Positions 17,419-25,553 of a stretch of 64,000 nt of DNA are shown here, piece by piece (position 1 is the first letter of the stretch; every line of letters begins with the position of its first letter). The notes below the pieces were generated by a model. That model was given only the letters and a program-made list of their open reading frames with translations, did not search any database and had not been told where the DNA came from. The stretch is from Chloroflexota bacterium (GTDB lineage: Bacteria > Chloroflexota > Anaerolineae > Anaerolineales > Villigracilaceae): the NCBI GenBank assembly GCA_016213105.1, contig JACRBN010000011.1, forward strand, positions 62,001-126,000, in the 5' to 3' direction. The position numbers were made by a program, and so were the translations under genes.

Positions 17419-17726
17419 GTTGCTTTATTGGCTTTATATTTTGCCTTTTTTTCGCCCATTTGTTTGCTCGGGACCAGTGCAATCAACGCTCGCAGGGTGT
17501 TGTTTACACTTTCGGAATCAGGAAAATAGTGGGACACGTCAGGATCGAGCGTGATGGTTGGGCCGATCTGCTGTTCCGTAATTGTGCCATCTTCATTGTG
17601 AATGCGGATCGTGTACCCCTGCTGTCGGGCGCGATAATATTTTCCGCGAACGGCTTTTTTCCCTGAGAAGTCATATTCAGGGAGCATGTCATTTGTATCT
17701 TTGGAGATATTATTCGCCTTTTTCAT
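17394..17726 (-). CDS. Small antitoxin-like protein (DFS-G-RGKY family)
   Basis: A 110-residue hydrophilic protein. LPEYDFSGKKAVRGKYYRA followed by TLDPDVSHYFPDSESVNNTLRALIAL matches a widespread small family that resembles antitoxins of type II systems, with a C-terminal ribbon-helix-helix-like part. No toxin gene is adjacent, so it is either an orphan or acts differently. Its 3' end shares sequence with the terminator of the converging gene. Base composition is lower in GC than the neighbours. Confidence 0.6.
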   Translation of the reverse strand: MKKANNISKDTNDMLPEYDFSGKKAVRGKYYRARQQGYTIRIHNEDGTITEQQIGPTITLDPDVSHYFPDSESVNNTLRALIALVPSKQMGEKKAKYKANKATKKNTASE

Positions 17727-17740
17727 ATGTGAGCAGCATG

Positions 17741-17848
17741 ATGTCGTTGCGAGCGAAGTAAAACGGAGCGAAGCAACCTCACGAATTGCAATTGGTTTTT
17801 ATTACACTGAGGTTGCTTCGTCGCGCAGAACGCTCCTCGCAACGACAT
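17741..17848. repeat. MITE-like imperfect inverted repeat (~108 bp)
   Basis: Left arm ATGTCGTTGCGAG...GAGCGAAGCAACCTCA (17741-17781) and right arm TGAGGTTGCTTCG...CTCGCAACGACAT (17808-17848) form an imperfect 41-bp inverted repeat around a 26-bp AT-rich centre. It has no coding capacity. The layout is like the element at 61131-61288. Confidence 0.78.
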
Positions 17849-17851
17849 TGG

Positions 17852-17887
17852 GAAATAAAACACCGCCAGAGATGACTCTGGCGGTGT
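17852..17887 (-). terminator. Rho-independent terminator after the phosphohexomutase gene
   Basis: ACACCGCCAGAG and CTCTGGCGGTGT form a perfect 12-bp stem with loop ATGA, followed on the minus strand by TTTTATTT. Confidence 0.88.
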
Positions 17888-17902
17888 CGATTTCCACGGA
17901 AT

Positions 17903-19333
17903 TTACTTGATCCCAGCCACCTTCAGGCCGTCCTGCAAAATGGCCTGGACCTTGTCCTGGTGGCGGGTTTCGCAATAGACGCGCAGGATGGGTTCGGTGC
18001 CGCTGAAGCGGATCAGCATCCAGCCGCCGTCTTCCATCTTGAACTGGAAGCCGTCCACGGTGACGAGACCGGTGACCTTGAGGCCGCCGAGGGTCGCGGG
18101 CTTGGCGTCGAGGATCATCTGCTCGCGGGCCGAGCGGTCGCCGCTGAAGGCCGAGTCGATGCGGTCGTAGAAGTATTCGCCGCCGACCTTGGCAAACAGA
18201 TCCTTGAGCAGTTCGGTCGGCTTCTTGCCGGTCTTGACCATGAAGTCGAGCATGTACAGGCCTGCCAGGATGCCGTCGCGTTCGGGGACGTTGCCGCGGA
18301 AGGCGTAGCCGCCGCTTTCCTCGCCGCCGATCAGGGCGTTCGTCTCGGTCATCTTGGGGGCCACGAACTTGAAGCCCACACCTGTCTCATGCACGGGCAC
18401 ACCGTAGAGTTCGCCCAGTTTGTTCAACATGCCCGTGGTCGAGAGTGTCTTGACGATGTCGCCGCGCTCGCCGCGCACTTCCAGCATGTAATAGGCCAGC
18501 AGGCCGAAGACGCGCAGCTGATTGATGAACTCGCCGTTCTCGTCGCCGATGCCGCAGCGGTCCGCGTCGCCGTCGGTGATGAGCAGCACGTCGGCTTTGT
18601 TGTCGACGGTGGCCTTGAGGCCCACGTCGATGTTGGGGCGGATCGGCTCGGGGCGCTTCATTTCGGGGAAGGACGGGTTGCGCTGGTCGTGGATTTCGAT
18701 GATCCTGGTCTTGCCGCCGCCCAGCAGACGGGTGAACCAGCCCGCGCCGTTGCCCCACATGGCATCCACCATCACGGTCAGGCCGGCATCTTTGATGGGC
18801 TGCAGGTCGATCAGGCCGTCGCGGGTCAGGTGTTCGATGTAGGGCGTGGCCGCGTCGAATTTGACGATCTCGCCTGCGGCTTCGGCCTCTTTGTAGGCTT
18901 TGCGCTTGACGTCTTTGATCTCATCAGGGATGCCGTTTTCGATCTGGAGCAGGCCCTCGGGGTCGATGGCGCCGCCCGTATCGTTGCGGACTTTGAAGCC
19001 GTTGTCGGTGGGCGGATTGTGCGAGGCGGTGATGTTGACCGCGCCTGCGGCTTTCTTGTCGACTACAGCGTAGGCAATGACCGGGGTGGGGGTGGCGCCG
19101 TCGGTCAGGTAGACCTTGAGGCCGTTGCCCGCCAGCACCTCGGCCACGGCGGCTGCGAAGTGTTCACTGCTGAAGCGCTTGTCGTGCCCGACGATAATCC
19201 ATTGTCCCTGTTTGCCCTGTGAGAGCATGTAGGAGGCAAAGCCCTGAGCGCAGCGGCGCACGTTGTCGAAGGTGTAATCCTCGGCGATGACGCCGCGCCA
19301 GCCATCCGTACCGAATTTGATTTTGTGTGCCAT
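17903..19333 (-). CDS. Phosphoglucomutase/phosphomannomutase
   Basis: A 476-residue alpha-D-phosphohexomutase, interconverting hexose 1- and 6-phosphates for glycogen, nucleotide-sugar or cell-envelope synthesis. The phosphoserine loop is TASHNP (Ser104), the Mg site DGDADR (254-259), the sugar-binding loop GGEESGG, and the phosphate-binding loop RFSGTEP near the C-terminus. The sugar preference cannot be settled from sequence. AGGAG precedes the ATG at 19333; the open frame upstream is noise from the overlapping MocR gene. Confidence 0.94.
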   Translation of the reverse strand: MAHKIKFGTDGWRGVIAEDYTFDNVRRCAQGFASYMLSQGKQGQWIIVGHDKRFSSEHFAAAVAEVLAGNGLKVYLTDGATPTPVIAYAVVDKKAAGAVNITASHNPPTDNGFKVRNDTGGAIDPEGLLQIENGIPDEIKDVKRKAYKEAEAAGEIVKFDAATPYIEHLTRDGLIDLQPIKDAGLTVMVDAMWGNGAGWFTRLLGGGKTRIIEIHDQRNPSFPEMKRPEPIRPNIDVGLKATVDNKADVLLITDGDADRCGIGDENGEFINQLRVFGLLAYYMLEVRGERGDIVKTLSTTGMLNKLGELYGVPVHETGVGFKFVAPKMTETNALIGGEESGGYAFRGNVPERDGILAGLYMLDFMVKTGKKPTELLKDLFAKVGGEYFYDRIDSAFSGDRSAREQMILDAKPATLGGLKVTGLVTVDGFQFKMEDGGWMLIRFSGTEPILRVYCETRHQDKVQAILQDGLKVAGIK

Positions 19334-19398
19334 GTTATCTCCTGGATCAAATGATGACGCTTTGATTATATCAAGAGAAACCAGCACGGGAGCGCCCA

Positions 19399-20850
19399 TT
19401 ACGAGCGCCCCGCCAACTCCACCACCATGCCGCCCAGCCTTTCGAGGGCGCGCTCGATGGACAGGTTCCAGGCGGCGGCGTTCAGGCGGATGAAATTGTA
19501 GAAGTGGTTGCTGGGCGAGAACAGGTAGCCGGGCGTGAGCGTGATGCCGCCCTTCAAGGCCAGCGAGTACAACTCCAGCGAGTCGACGTTCTCGGGCAGC
19601 TGCACCCACAGCACGTATCCGCCCGAGGGACGGGTGACGCGCGTCCCGGCGGGGAAAGTGCGCATGACCGCCTGCGAGAGCATGACCACGTTGTTGGCGT
19701 ATTCCCGTCGGATGCGGCGCAGTTGATGGTCGTAGCCGCCGCTTTCGAGGAACTCGGCAATCGCCATTTGTGGGAGCGTGGCCGTGGCGGCGCTCAGGGT
19801 GAATTTCAGCCATTCGACTTCGTTCTTGTAGCGCCCGGGCGCGACCCAGCCCACCCTCAGCGAGGGGCTGATGTCCTTCGAGAAGGAGGAGCACAGCATC
19901 ACCAGTCCCTTTTTATCGTAGGCTTTGGTGGTAAGTGGGCGCTTCTCCGTGAAGTACAACTCACCCGAGACATCGTTGTCGATCAGGGGGATGTCGTAGC
20001 GTTCCAGCAGTTCGACCAGATCCTTCTTCTTTTCGTCAGGGATGCAGCTCCCGTGCGGGTTGCTGAAATTGGAGATGGTCACCACCGCCTTGATCGGGTT
20101 ATGCTCAATGGCGAATTGCAGCGCGCCCAGGCTGATGCCGTCGCGCGGGTTGGTGGGAATCTCCAGCGCCCGCAGTCCCTGCACTTCGATGATCTGCAAG
20201 GTGCCGAAATACATGGGCGACTCGATGGCTACGATGTCGCCGGGCTTGCAGACGGCGTGCAGGCACAAGTCGATGGCTTCGGTGCCGCCCGAGGTAATCA
20301 CGATGTCGCTGGGGGAGAACTGACAGCCGCAGTTGACCGCCCGTTGGGCGATCTGCACGCGCAGTTCCTCGACCCCTGGCGGGAGCTGGTAGCGATGCAT
20401 GCCGCGGCTGGCTGTGCGCGCCAGTCGGGCCATGATGCGATTCATCCGCTCGGTGGGGAGCAGTTCCAGGTTGGGCATGGCCGCCCCAAGCTGGGCCAGG
20501 TCGGGGTTGAGGGAATCGCGCATGACCATCATCACCAGTTCGTGCAGGTTGACGCGGCTGGGATCCAGGCTGGGCGAGGACACTTCGGGTTCAGGCAGGT
20601 TCAAGTTGCCATGCCGGCTGACGTAATATCCCGACTGGGGCCGTGCTTCGATCACGCCGCGGCTTTCGAGCAGCAGGTAGGCTTGCAGCACGGAACTGAT
20701 GCTGACCTCCTTTTGCAGGCTCATCTGCCGCACGGACGGGATGCGGTCACCGGGGCGATAGGTGCCCTGCTCGATCAGTTGCGTGACCTGGTCGGCGATC
20801 TCTTCATAGCGAAAGCCCTGGGGTTTTCTCGTGGAACTCTGTTTGACCAT
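19399..20850 (-). CDS. MocR-type GntR regulator with aminotransferase domain
   Basis: A 483-residue protein. The N-terminal winged helix is GntR-like ([46 protein letters not shown], about 12-60). From about residue 100 onward it is a fold-type I PLP enzyme domain, with the Schiff-base lysine probably in [15 protein letters not shown]. MocR regulators use PLP or an amino compound as effector and usually control a divergent gene; here that is the DUF2917 gene. AGGAG fixes the start at 20850. A 10-bp inverted repeat between the two genes is a likely operator. Confidence 0.9.
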   Translation of the reverse strand: MVKQSSTRKPQGFRYEEIADQVTQLIEQGTYRPGDRIPSVRQMSLQKEVSISSVLQAYLLLESRGVIEARPQSGYYVSRHGNLNLPEPEVSSPSLDPSRVNLHELVMMVMRDSLNPDLAQLGAAMPNLELLPTERMNRIMARLARTASRGMHRYQLPPGVEELRVQIAQRAVNCGCQFSPSDIVITSGGTEAIDLCLHAVCKPGDIVAIESPMYFGTLQIIEVQGLRALEIPTNPRDGISLGALQFAIEHNPIKAVVTISNFSNPHGSCIPDEKKKDLVELLERYDIPLIDNDVSGELYFTEKRPLTTKAYDKKGLVMLCSSFSKDISPSLRVGWVAPGRYKNEVEWLKFTLSAATATLPQMAIAEFLESGGYDHQLRRIRREYANNVVMLSQAVMRTFPAGTRVTRPSGGYVLWVQLPENVDSLELYSLALKGGITLTPGYLFSPSNHFYNFIRLNAAAWNLSIERALERLGGMVVELAGRS

Positions 20851-20891
20851 GCGTCTCCTGGGAAATGGGGGTACAGTTGTCATCATCCTTG

Positions 20892-20958
20892 ATAAGTACA
20901 GTTCATTGTATCAGAAACTGTTACGGTTACAATTCCATATTTTTGCATCTGTACTTAT
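20892..20958. promoter_or_regulatory. Inverted repeat in the MocR/DUF2917 divergent promoter
   Basis: ATAAGTACAG (20892-20901) and CTGTACTTAT (20949-20958) are exact inverted copies 47 bp apart. They flank the intergenic region between the regulator and its divergent neighbour and are probably operator half-sites. Confidence 0.6.
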
Positions 20959-21016
20959 TTTTGATTTCAGGGAACAATAGGGGTAGTTATTGGCCAAAGG
21001 AAGAAAGGAAAACACC

Positions 21017-21265
21017 ATGAACACAACCCATGAAAAGAACGCCAAGCTGGATCTCCATCTTCACCGCCGCGCCTTTCATCATGTCACAAAAATCGATCCT
21101 GGCATGACCGTTGCCTGCGAACAGGGCCTGGTCTGGGTGACGGAAGCCAACAATCCGCAGGATTACATGCTTCGTCCGGGCAAGAGTATGGTCATCCGCA
21201 AGCGCTGTGACGTGTTGATCGAGGCGCTGTCCGATGCCGAGGTCAGCATCATCCACCCCAATTAG
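21017..21265 (+). CDS. DUF2917-like small protein
   Basis: An 82-residue protein with the cupin-like pattern of DUF2917: DPGMTVACEQGLVWVTEANNPQDYMLRPGKSMVI. Family members are uncharacterised and often sit beside transcription regulators. AAGGAAAACACC precedes the ATG at 21017. Its position opposite the MocR gene suggests it is the regulator's target. A terminator follows at 21288-21318. Confidence 0.65.
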   Translation: MNTTHEKNAKLDLHLHRRAFHHVTKIDPGMTVACEQGLVWVTEANNPQDYMLRPGKSMVIRKRCDVLIEALSDAEVSIIHPN

Positions 21266-21287
21266 TTTAAAAGCTCCTCCGAGCTGA

Positions 21288-21318
21288 GACCCCGGGATTG
21301 GTCATCTCGGGGTCGTTT
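21288..21318 (+). terminator. Rho-independent terminator
   Basis: GACCCCG and CGGGGTC separated by 13 nt, followed by GTTTTA. It directly abuts the palindromic element beginning at 21319. Confidence 0.75.
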
Positions 21319-21405
21319 TATAATACCCACGGTCACAAATTGCGCTTTCCCCTTTTAAAAAAGCGCAATTTGTGACCGAGTGCGGTATATTTTCCAGCGG
21401 GTATA
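21319..21405. repeat. Palindromic element, copy A (TATAATACCCAC ... GGGTATA)
   Basis: TATAATACCCAC is followed by a perfect inverted repeat, GGTCACAAATTGCGCTTT (21331-21348) and AAAGCGCAATTTGTGACC (21360-21377), and ends in GGGTATA. A related copy lies at 46556-46626 with the same 12-bp left end. Its right end overlaps the TATAAT (21402-21407) that probably serves the cysteine desulfurase gene. Confidence 0.82.
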
Positions 21406-21416
21406 ATCACCCCACT

Positions 21417-22574
21417 ATGGCCGATTTGATCTATCTTGACTATGCCGCCACCACTCCTGTGGATTCTCGTGTCCTGGACGTGATGCGCCCCTACTTTGCC
21501 GACAAGTTCGGGAACCCCTCGTCTGTTCACCGTTATGGACAGGTTGCCGAGGCTGCGGTCGACTCCGCACGTGAGACGCTTGCATCTGTGCTGAATTGCC
21601 GCCCCGACGAGATCGTCTTCACCTCCTGCGGCTCCGAGGCGGACAACCTGGCCCTGCGCGGCGCGGCCCTGTCCATGCGCGAGAAGACGGGCGCCAACTG
21701 GATCCTGACCTCCCGCAGCGAGCATCACGCCGTCAGCAAGACCGCCGAACAACTCGAAAAATATTACGGCTTCCAGGTCGAGTGGCTGGACGTGGATGAG
21801 CACGGCAGGGTCACACCTGAGGCGGTGAAGAAGGCCCTGTGTGACAAGACCGCGCTGGTCTCGGTCATGTATGCCAACAACGAGATTGGCACCGTCAACC
21901 CGATCCGAGAGATTGCGGCGCTCTGCCGTGAAAATGGCGTGCTTTTCCATTCGGATGCAGTGCAGGCCGCTGTCTACCTCGACGTGGATGTGCAAACCCT
22001 GGGCGTGGATTTGCTCTCGCTGGGCGCGCACAAACTGTACGGCCCGAAGGGTGTCGGCGCGTTGTACGTCCGCAAGGGAACGCCTCTGATTCCGCACCTG
22101 ACAGGCGGGGGCCAGGAATTCGGCCTGCGCGCGGGTACGCACAACGTGCCGTACCTCGTCGGCTTTGCGGAGGCGCTGCGCCTCGCGAAGGAGGAACGTG
22201 AAGCACGCGTATCGCATTTGCAACCCTTGCGCGATCACATCATCGGGCGCGTGCTCGAAGAGATTACCGATTCCAAACTGACGGGCCATCCCGCCGAGCG
22301 CCTGCCCAATCACGCCTCCTTCGTCTTCAAGGATGTGGATGGCAACCTGCTGCTGACTTTGCTGGATGCGGCGGGCTTCGCCTGCTCGTCCGGGTCCGCC
22401 TGCAAGACGGGCAACCCTGAACCCAGCGAAGTCATCACCTCCCTGGGCTTCTCGCGCGACTGGGCGCTGGGTTCCCTGCGCGTGACCCTGGGAAAAGATT
22501 CCACACCGGGCCAGGTTGAAGCATTTCTAAAAGTATTGCCTTCCCTGGTTGAAAAAACGCGCAGGTTGACATGA
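21417..22574 (+). CDS. Cysteine desulfurase (IscS/NifS family)
   Basis: A 385-residue PLP enzyme that takes sulfur from cysteine as an enzyme-bound persulfide. It shows LDYAATTP at the N-terminus, SEHHAV (PLP stacking His), the Schiff-base lysine in GAHKLYGPKG (Lys206) and the catalytic Cys329 in SSGSACK. The mnmA gene begins 48 bp downstream, so this enzyme probably feeds tRNA thiolation, though Fe-S assembly is also possible. The ATG lies 9 nt after a perfect TATAAT and has no Shine-Dalgarno sequence, suggesting a leaderless transcript. Confidence 0.94.
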   Translation: MADLIYLDYAATTPVDSRVLDVMRPYFADKFGNPSSVHRYGQVAEAAVDSARETLASVLNCRPDEIVFTSCGSEADNLALRGAALSMREKTGANWILTSRSEHHAVSKTAEQLEKYYGFQVEWLDVDEHGRVTPEAVKKALCDKTALVSVMYANNEIGTVNPIREIAALCRENGVLFHSDAVQAAVYLDVDVQTLGVDLLSLGAHKLYGPKGVGALYVRKGTPLIPHLTGGGQEFGLRAGTHNVPYLVGFAEALRLAKEEREARVSHLQPLRDHIIGRVLEEITDSKLTGHPAERLPNHASFVFKDVDGNLLLTLLDAAGFACSSGSACKTGNPEPSEVITSLGFSRDWALGSLRVTLGKDSTPGQVEAFLKVLPSLVEKTRRLT

Positions 22575-22622
22575 CTCGACGCGCGCTTTTACTTGTTTCC
22601 TTGTTTACGTTTTTACGATCTC

Positions 22623-23681
22623 ATGCCTAAAGTTGTCGTTGCCATGTCGGGAGGAGTGGATTCCTCCGTTGCCGCGGCCCTGCTCAAACAGCAGGGCTAT
22701 GAGGTCATGGGCATGATGATGCGCCTGTGGTCGGAGCCTGGCAAGGAAGAGACCAACCGCTGCTGCACGCCCGACTCGATGGGGCAGGCGCGGCGCGTGG
22801 CGGCCAAACTGGACATTCCTTTTTACGTGGTGGATGCAAAGGATGTCTTCCGCAAGACGGTTGTGGAATATTTTCTCGAAGGCTACGCCGCAGGTGGGAC
22901 GCCGAATCCCTGTCTCGTTTGCAATCGTTCCATTCGTTGGGAGTTTTTACTAAATCACGCGCTGGCGCTGGGGGCGGACTTCATGGCGACGGGACATTAC
23001 GTGCGCAGGAACGATGAAAGAGGAAGGATTGCGTTATTGCGTGCGGTGGATCCTTCGAAGGATCAGTCGTATGTGCTGCACGTATTGACGCAGGAAAAAT
23101 TGCGGCGCGCGTTGTTCCCGGTGGGGGAGTACCCCAAGACGGAGATTCGCAAAATCGCTGAGTCGTTTGGGTTGCCGACAGCCTCACGCCCCGACTCGCA
23201 GGATCTGTGTTTCCTGGCGGGCGAGGATTATCGCAACTTCCTTCAGCGTAACGCGGCGGAGATGTTGAAACCTGGCGAGATCGTAACGACAGATGGACGG
23301 GTCGTGGGTCATCACAATGGATTGCCGAACTACACCATCGGCCAGCGCAAGGGACTCGGCCTCGCCTCGCCTGTGCCTTTATTCGTCATTACGAAACACG
23401 CAACCCGCAATACGTTGGTTGTAGGCACAGCGGACGAACTTGGTTCCAGCGCGTTGACCGCAAAGGATGTCAACTGGATCAGCGGCGCGGCGCCAGCGGA
23501 ACCGTTCCGCGCGCAAGTCAAGATCCGCTACACGGCGCGGCCGGCCTGGGCCTGGGTCACGCCTTTAAACGGGGAGCAGGCCCAAGTCCAGTTCGATCTT
23601 CCCGCGCGGGATGTGACGGCGGGACAGGCGGCCGTCTTCTACGTCGAAGATGAAGTGCTCGGCGGCGGAATCATCCAATAA
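22623..23681 (+). CDS. mnmA: tRNA-specific 2-thiouridylase MnmA
   Basis: A 352-residue ATP-dependent enzyme that thiolates U34 of tRNA-Lys, -Glu and -Gln. The PP-loop SGGVDSS is at 9-15, the catalytic cysteines are Cys100 (NPCLVCN) and Cys196 (SQDLCF), and TIGQRKGLG marks the central domain. The extra Cys97 gives CLVC, a pattern seen in several deep-branching phyla. It is probably co-transcribed with the upstream cysteine desulfurase, its sulfur donor. There is no clear Shine-Dalgarno sequence before the ATG at 22623. Confidence 0.95.
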   Translation: MPKVVVAMSGGVDSSVAAALLKQQGYEVMGMMMRLWSEPGKEETNRCCTPDSMGQARRVAAKLDIPFYVVDAKDVFRKTVVEYFLEGYAAGGTPNPCLVCNRSIRWEFLLNHALALGADFMATGHYVRRNDERGRIALLRAVDPSKDQSYVLHVLTQEKLRRALFPVGEYPKTEIRKIAESFGLPTASRPDSQDLCFLAGEDYRNFLQRNAAEMLKPGEIVTTDGRVVGHHNGLPNYTIGQRKGLGLASPVPLFVITKHATRNTLVVGTADELGSSALTAKDVNWISGAAPAEPFRAQVKIRYTARPAWAWVTPLNGEQAQVQFDLPARDVTAGQAAVFYVEDEVLGGGIIQ

Positions 23682-23690
23682 GGAGCAAGC

Positions 23691-23969
23691 ATGTACCTTC
23701 CAGCCCTGATCCTCGGTTTGCTCATCGCAAGTTTGTATGGCGCGTTGTATCACCTGGTGCGGGACGGCGGTTTCTGGCGGCTGGCGCTGTATCTTGGGCT
23801 GTCCTGGGCGGGATTCGCGGCGGGACATTTCCTGGCGACCTGGCTGGGCTGGACATTTTTGCCGATTGGCGAGTTGGACGCAGGCCCCGCTACCCTTGGC
23901 AGCCTGGTCTTTTTGGGTGCGGGGGACTGGCTGAGCCGCATCGAAATCAGGCGGCAAAGCAAGGTATAA
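23691..23969 (+). CDS. Small membrane protein of unknown function
   Basis: A 92-residue protein with three hydrophobic segments (about 2-21, 28-52 and 64-80) and a basic C-terminal tail (RIEIRRQSKV). AAGGAG precedes the ATG, and it starts 9 bp after mnmA, so it is in the same operon. I recognise no family; the segment spacing is not specific. Confidence 0.7.
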   Translation: MYLPALILGLLIASLYGALYHLVRDGGFWRLALYLGLSWAGFAAGHFLATWLGWTFLPIGELDAGPATLGSLVFLGAGDWLSRIEIRRQSKV

Positions 23970-24002
23970 TGGCGGCCTGTTAACCTACCAAGTGAGAGTG
24001 AA

Positions 24003-24659
24003 ATGGAAACCATTAAATTTCTGATCGACCTGTTTTTACATCTTGACGTATATCTGAGCCAAATCATCAGCCAGTATGGCGTTTGGACGTATGCCATCCT
24101 GTTTGGCGTCATCTTCATGGAAACCGGCTTTGTGGTGACGCCCTTCCTGCCTGGCGACTCGCTGTTGTTCGCGGCGGGCACCTTCGCCGCCCTGGGGTCG
24201 CTGAATATATGGCTGGTTGCAGGTTTGTTGATGGTTGCGGCCGTTCTCGGCGATACCGTCAATTATTCCATCGGGCATTATTTGGGCGAGCGCGCCTATA
24301 ACATCAAATGGATCAAGAAGGAATATTTCGACAAGACGCACGCCTTCTTCGAGAAGCACGGCGGCAAGTCGATTTTCCTGGCGCGGTTTGTGCCCATCGT
24401 GCGCACGTTCGTGCCCTTCGTGGCGGGCATTGGCAAGATGTCTTACGGTTATTTCATCACCTATAATTTTGTGGGCGGCATCTTCTGGGTGGCGCTCTTC
24501 ACATTCACGGGTTATTTTTTTGGAAACATTCCGTTTGTAAGGGATAACTTTGAGCTGGTGATCGTTGCCATCATTTTAGTCTCGGTGCTGCCGATGGGCT
24601 ACGAGTGGCTGAAGGCGCGCCGCGAGGCCAAACAACCCAAAGCGGAAACTGCCAAGTAG
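24003..24659 (+). CDS. DedA/SNARE-associated membrane protein
   Basis: A 218-residue integral membrane protein of the DedA (DUF/VTT) family, linked to undecaprenyl-phosphate or phospholipid flipping and membrane homeostasis. Typical segments are GVIFMETGFVVTPFLPGDSLLFAAGTFA, the GDTVNYSIGHYLG motif, and FLARFVPIVRTFVPFVAGIGKMSY with its two conserved arginines. TATAAT overlaps the end of the preceding gene, and GAGAGTGAA precedes the ATG. Confidence 0.92.
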   Translation: METIKFLIDLFLHLDVYLSQIISQYGVWTYAILFGVIFMETGFVVTPFLPGDSLLFAAGTFAALGSLNIWLVAGLLMVAAVLGDTVNYSIGHYLGERAYNIKWIKKEYFDKTHAFFEKHGGKSIFLARFVPIVRTFVPFVAGIGKMSYGYFITYNFVGGIFWVALFTFTGYFFGNIPFVRDNFELVIVAIILVSVLPMGYEWLKARREAKQPKAETAK

Positions 24660-24667
24660 AATGAGGA

Positions 24668-24692
24668 GACGCCCGCGAGGGCGTCTTTTTTT
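24668..24692 (+). terminator. Rho-independent terminator after dedA
   Basis: GACGCCC, GCGA and GGGCGTC followed by seven T. The next gene's ATG begins directly after the T run. Confidence 0.85.
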
Positions 24693-25064
24693 ATGATGAA
24701 ATGGCTGGCCATCGGATTTTCGATCTTTATCGTGACGGTGATCGTCCTGGCAGACACGGGCCTGCTGCCTGGCATGATCAGTGGATTGTATGATTTCCCC
24801 AACGGCGACAAGCTGGGACATTTCATCCTGTATGGGATTCTGAGCCTGCTGCTGAACCTGGCGTTTCTTTCCCGCCCAAGCGTGAACCCCGCCCGCACCC
24901 TCTGGACCGTGAGCCTGATCCTGTCCATTTTGATCGGCCTCGAAGAGTGGAGTCAGTCCCTGTTCGACAGCCGCACGATGGACATTGTGGATCTGCTGGC
25001 AAGTTACGCGGGAGTGGCCGTCTTTGCCCTTCTGGCGTGGTGGATGCGAAAGTGGCGGCAATGA
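24693..25064 (+). CDS. VanZ-like membrane protein
   Basis: A 123-residue protein with four hydrophobic segments. The VanZ-family signature is visible as PNGDKLGHFILYGILS, then GLEEWSQSLFDSRTMDIVDLLASYAGV, with the Glu-Glu-x-x-Gln and Asp-x-x-x-Asn-like positions. VanZ proteins confer low-level teicoplanin resistance in one system; most members have no known role. The ATG (24693 or 24696) follows the preceding terminator without a leader, so its promoter and translation start are unclear. Confidence 0.8.
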   Translation: MMKWLAIGFSIFIVTVIVLADTGLLPGMISGLYDFPNGDKLGHFILYGILSLLLNLAFLSRPSVNPARTLWTVSLILSILIGLEEWSQSLFDSRTMDIVDLLASYAGVAVFALLAWWMRKWRQ

Positions 25065-25194
25065 AATAAAACTTCAGAAATTGGTTGGAAGGCCCGGTTG
25101 AGAGCATCGAGCCAAATTTCCGAAGTTTTCCGGTTGCAACTTTTTCTGCTTTTATACATCCAATTCCTTGGAATTCTCATATCAGGAGTCAAAG

Positions 25195-25404
25195 ATGCCA
25201 ATTTATGAATTTGCATGTAACAAGTGTGGACGGGCCTTCGAGGAATTGGTCAGCATCAGCAAGATCAACGAAGTGGTCTGCCCGCAATGCGGAAGCGGAC
25301 AGGTTAAGAAGAAGATGTCCACTTTCGCCTCCAAGCCTGCGGAAGGCGGAAGCGCGTTTTCGCTGAACACGATCCCGTCTTCCTCGTGTTCGGGCAGTGT
25401 CTGA
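25195..25404 (+). CDS. FmdB-family zinc ribbon protein
   Basis: A 69-residue protein. [12 protein letters not shown]...VVCPQCGSG gives two CxxC pairs (Cys8/11, Cys29/32) in the FmdB/CxxC_CXXC_SSSS regulatory zinc-ribbon family, and the low-complexity Ser-rich tail (SSSCSGSV) is typical. A role in gene regulation is proposed for the family but unproven. The strong family start MPIYEF fixes the ATG at 25195. Confidence 0.88.
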   Translation: MPIYEFACNKCGRAFEELVSISKINEVVCPQCGSGQVKKKMSTFASKPAEGGSAFSLNTIPSSSCSGSV

Positions 25405-25444
25405 GGGGGCTGACCTCATCGGCCGTGCGCCGATTCAAATCGAA

Positions 25445-25480
25445 AGACCCTGAAGGTTTCAAAGCCTCCAGGGTCTTTTT
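25445..25480 (+). terminator. Rho-independent terminator
   Basis: AGACCCTG and CAGGGTCT, with further pairing of AAGG and CCT inside, followed by TTTTT. It ends the FmdB transcript. Confidence 0.85.
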
Positions 25481-25553
25481 CATTCCAAGTACAGCGCTTC
25501 GACTTCACTCGGAAGAAAGGCGCTTCCTCGCTCCGCTCGGCGCGAATGAAGGT

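Noticed and set aside
19334-19894. N-terminal extension of the phosphohexomutase
   Set aside because: It overlaps the MocR gene on the same strand in another frame, and [14 protein letters not shown] is the normal family start with AGGAG before it.
23388-23420. TKHATRNT in MnmA as another repeat-encoded insertion
   Set aside because: The segment resembles a dispersed word, but the local length agrees with ordinary MnmA proteins, so nothing appears inserted.
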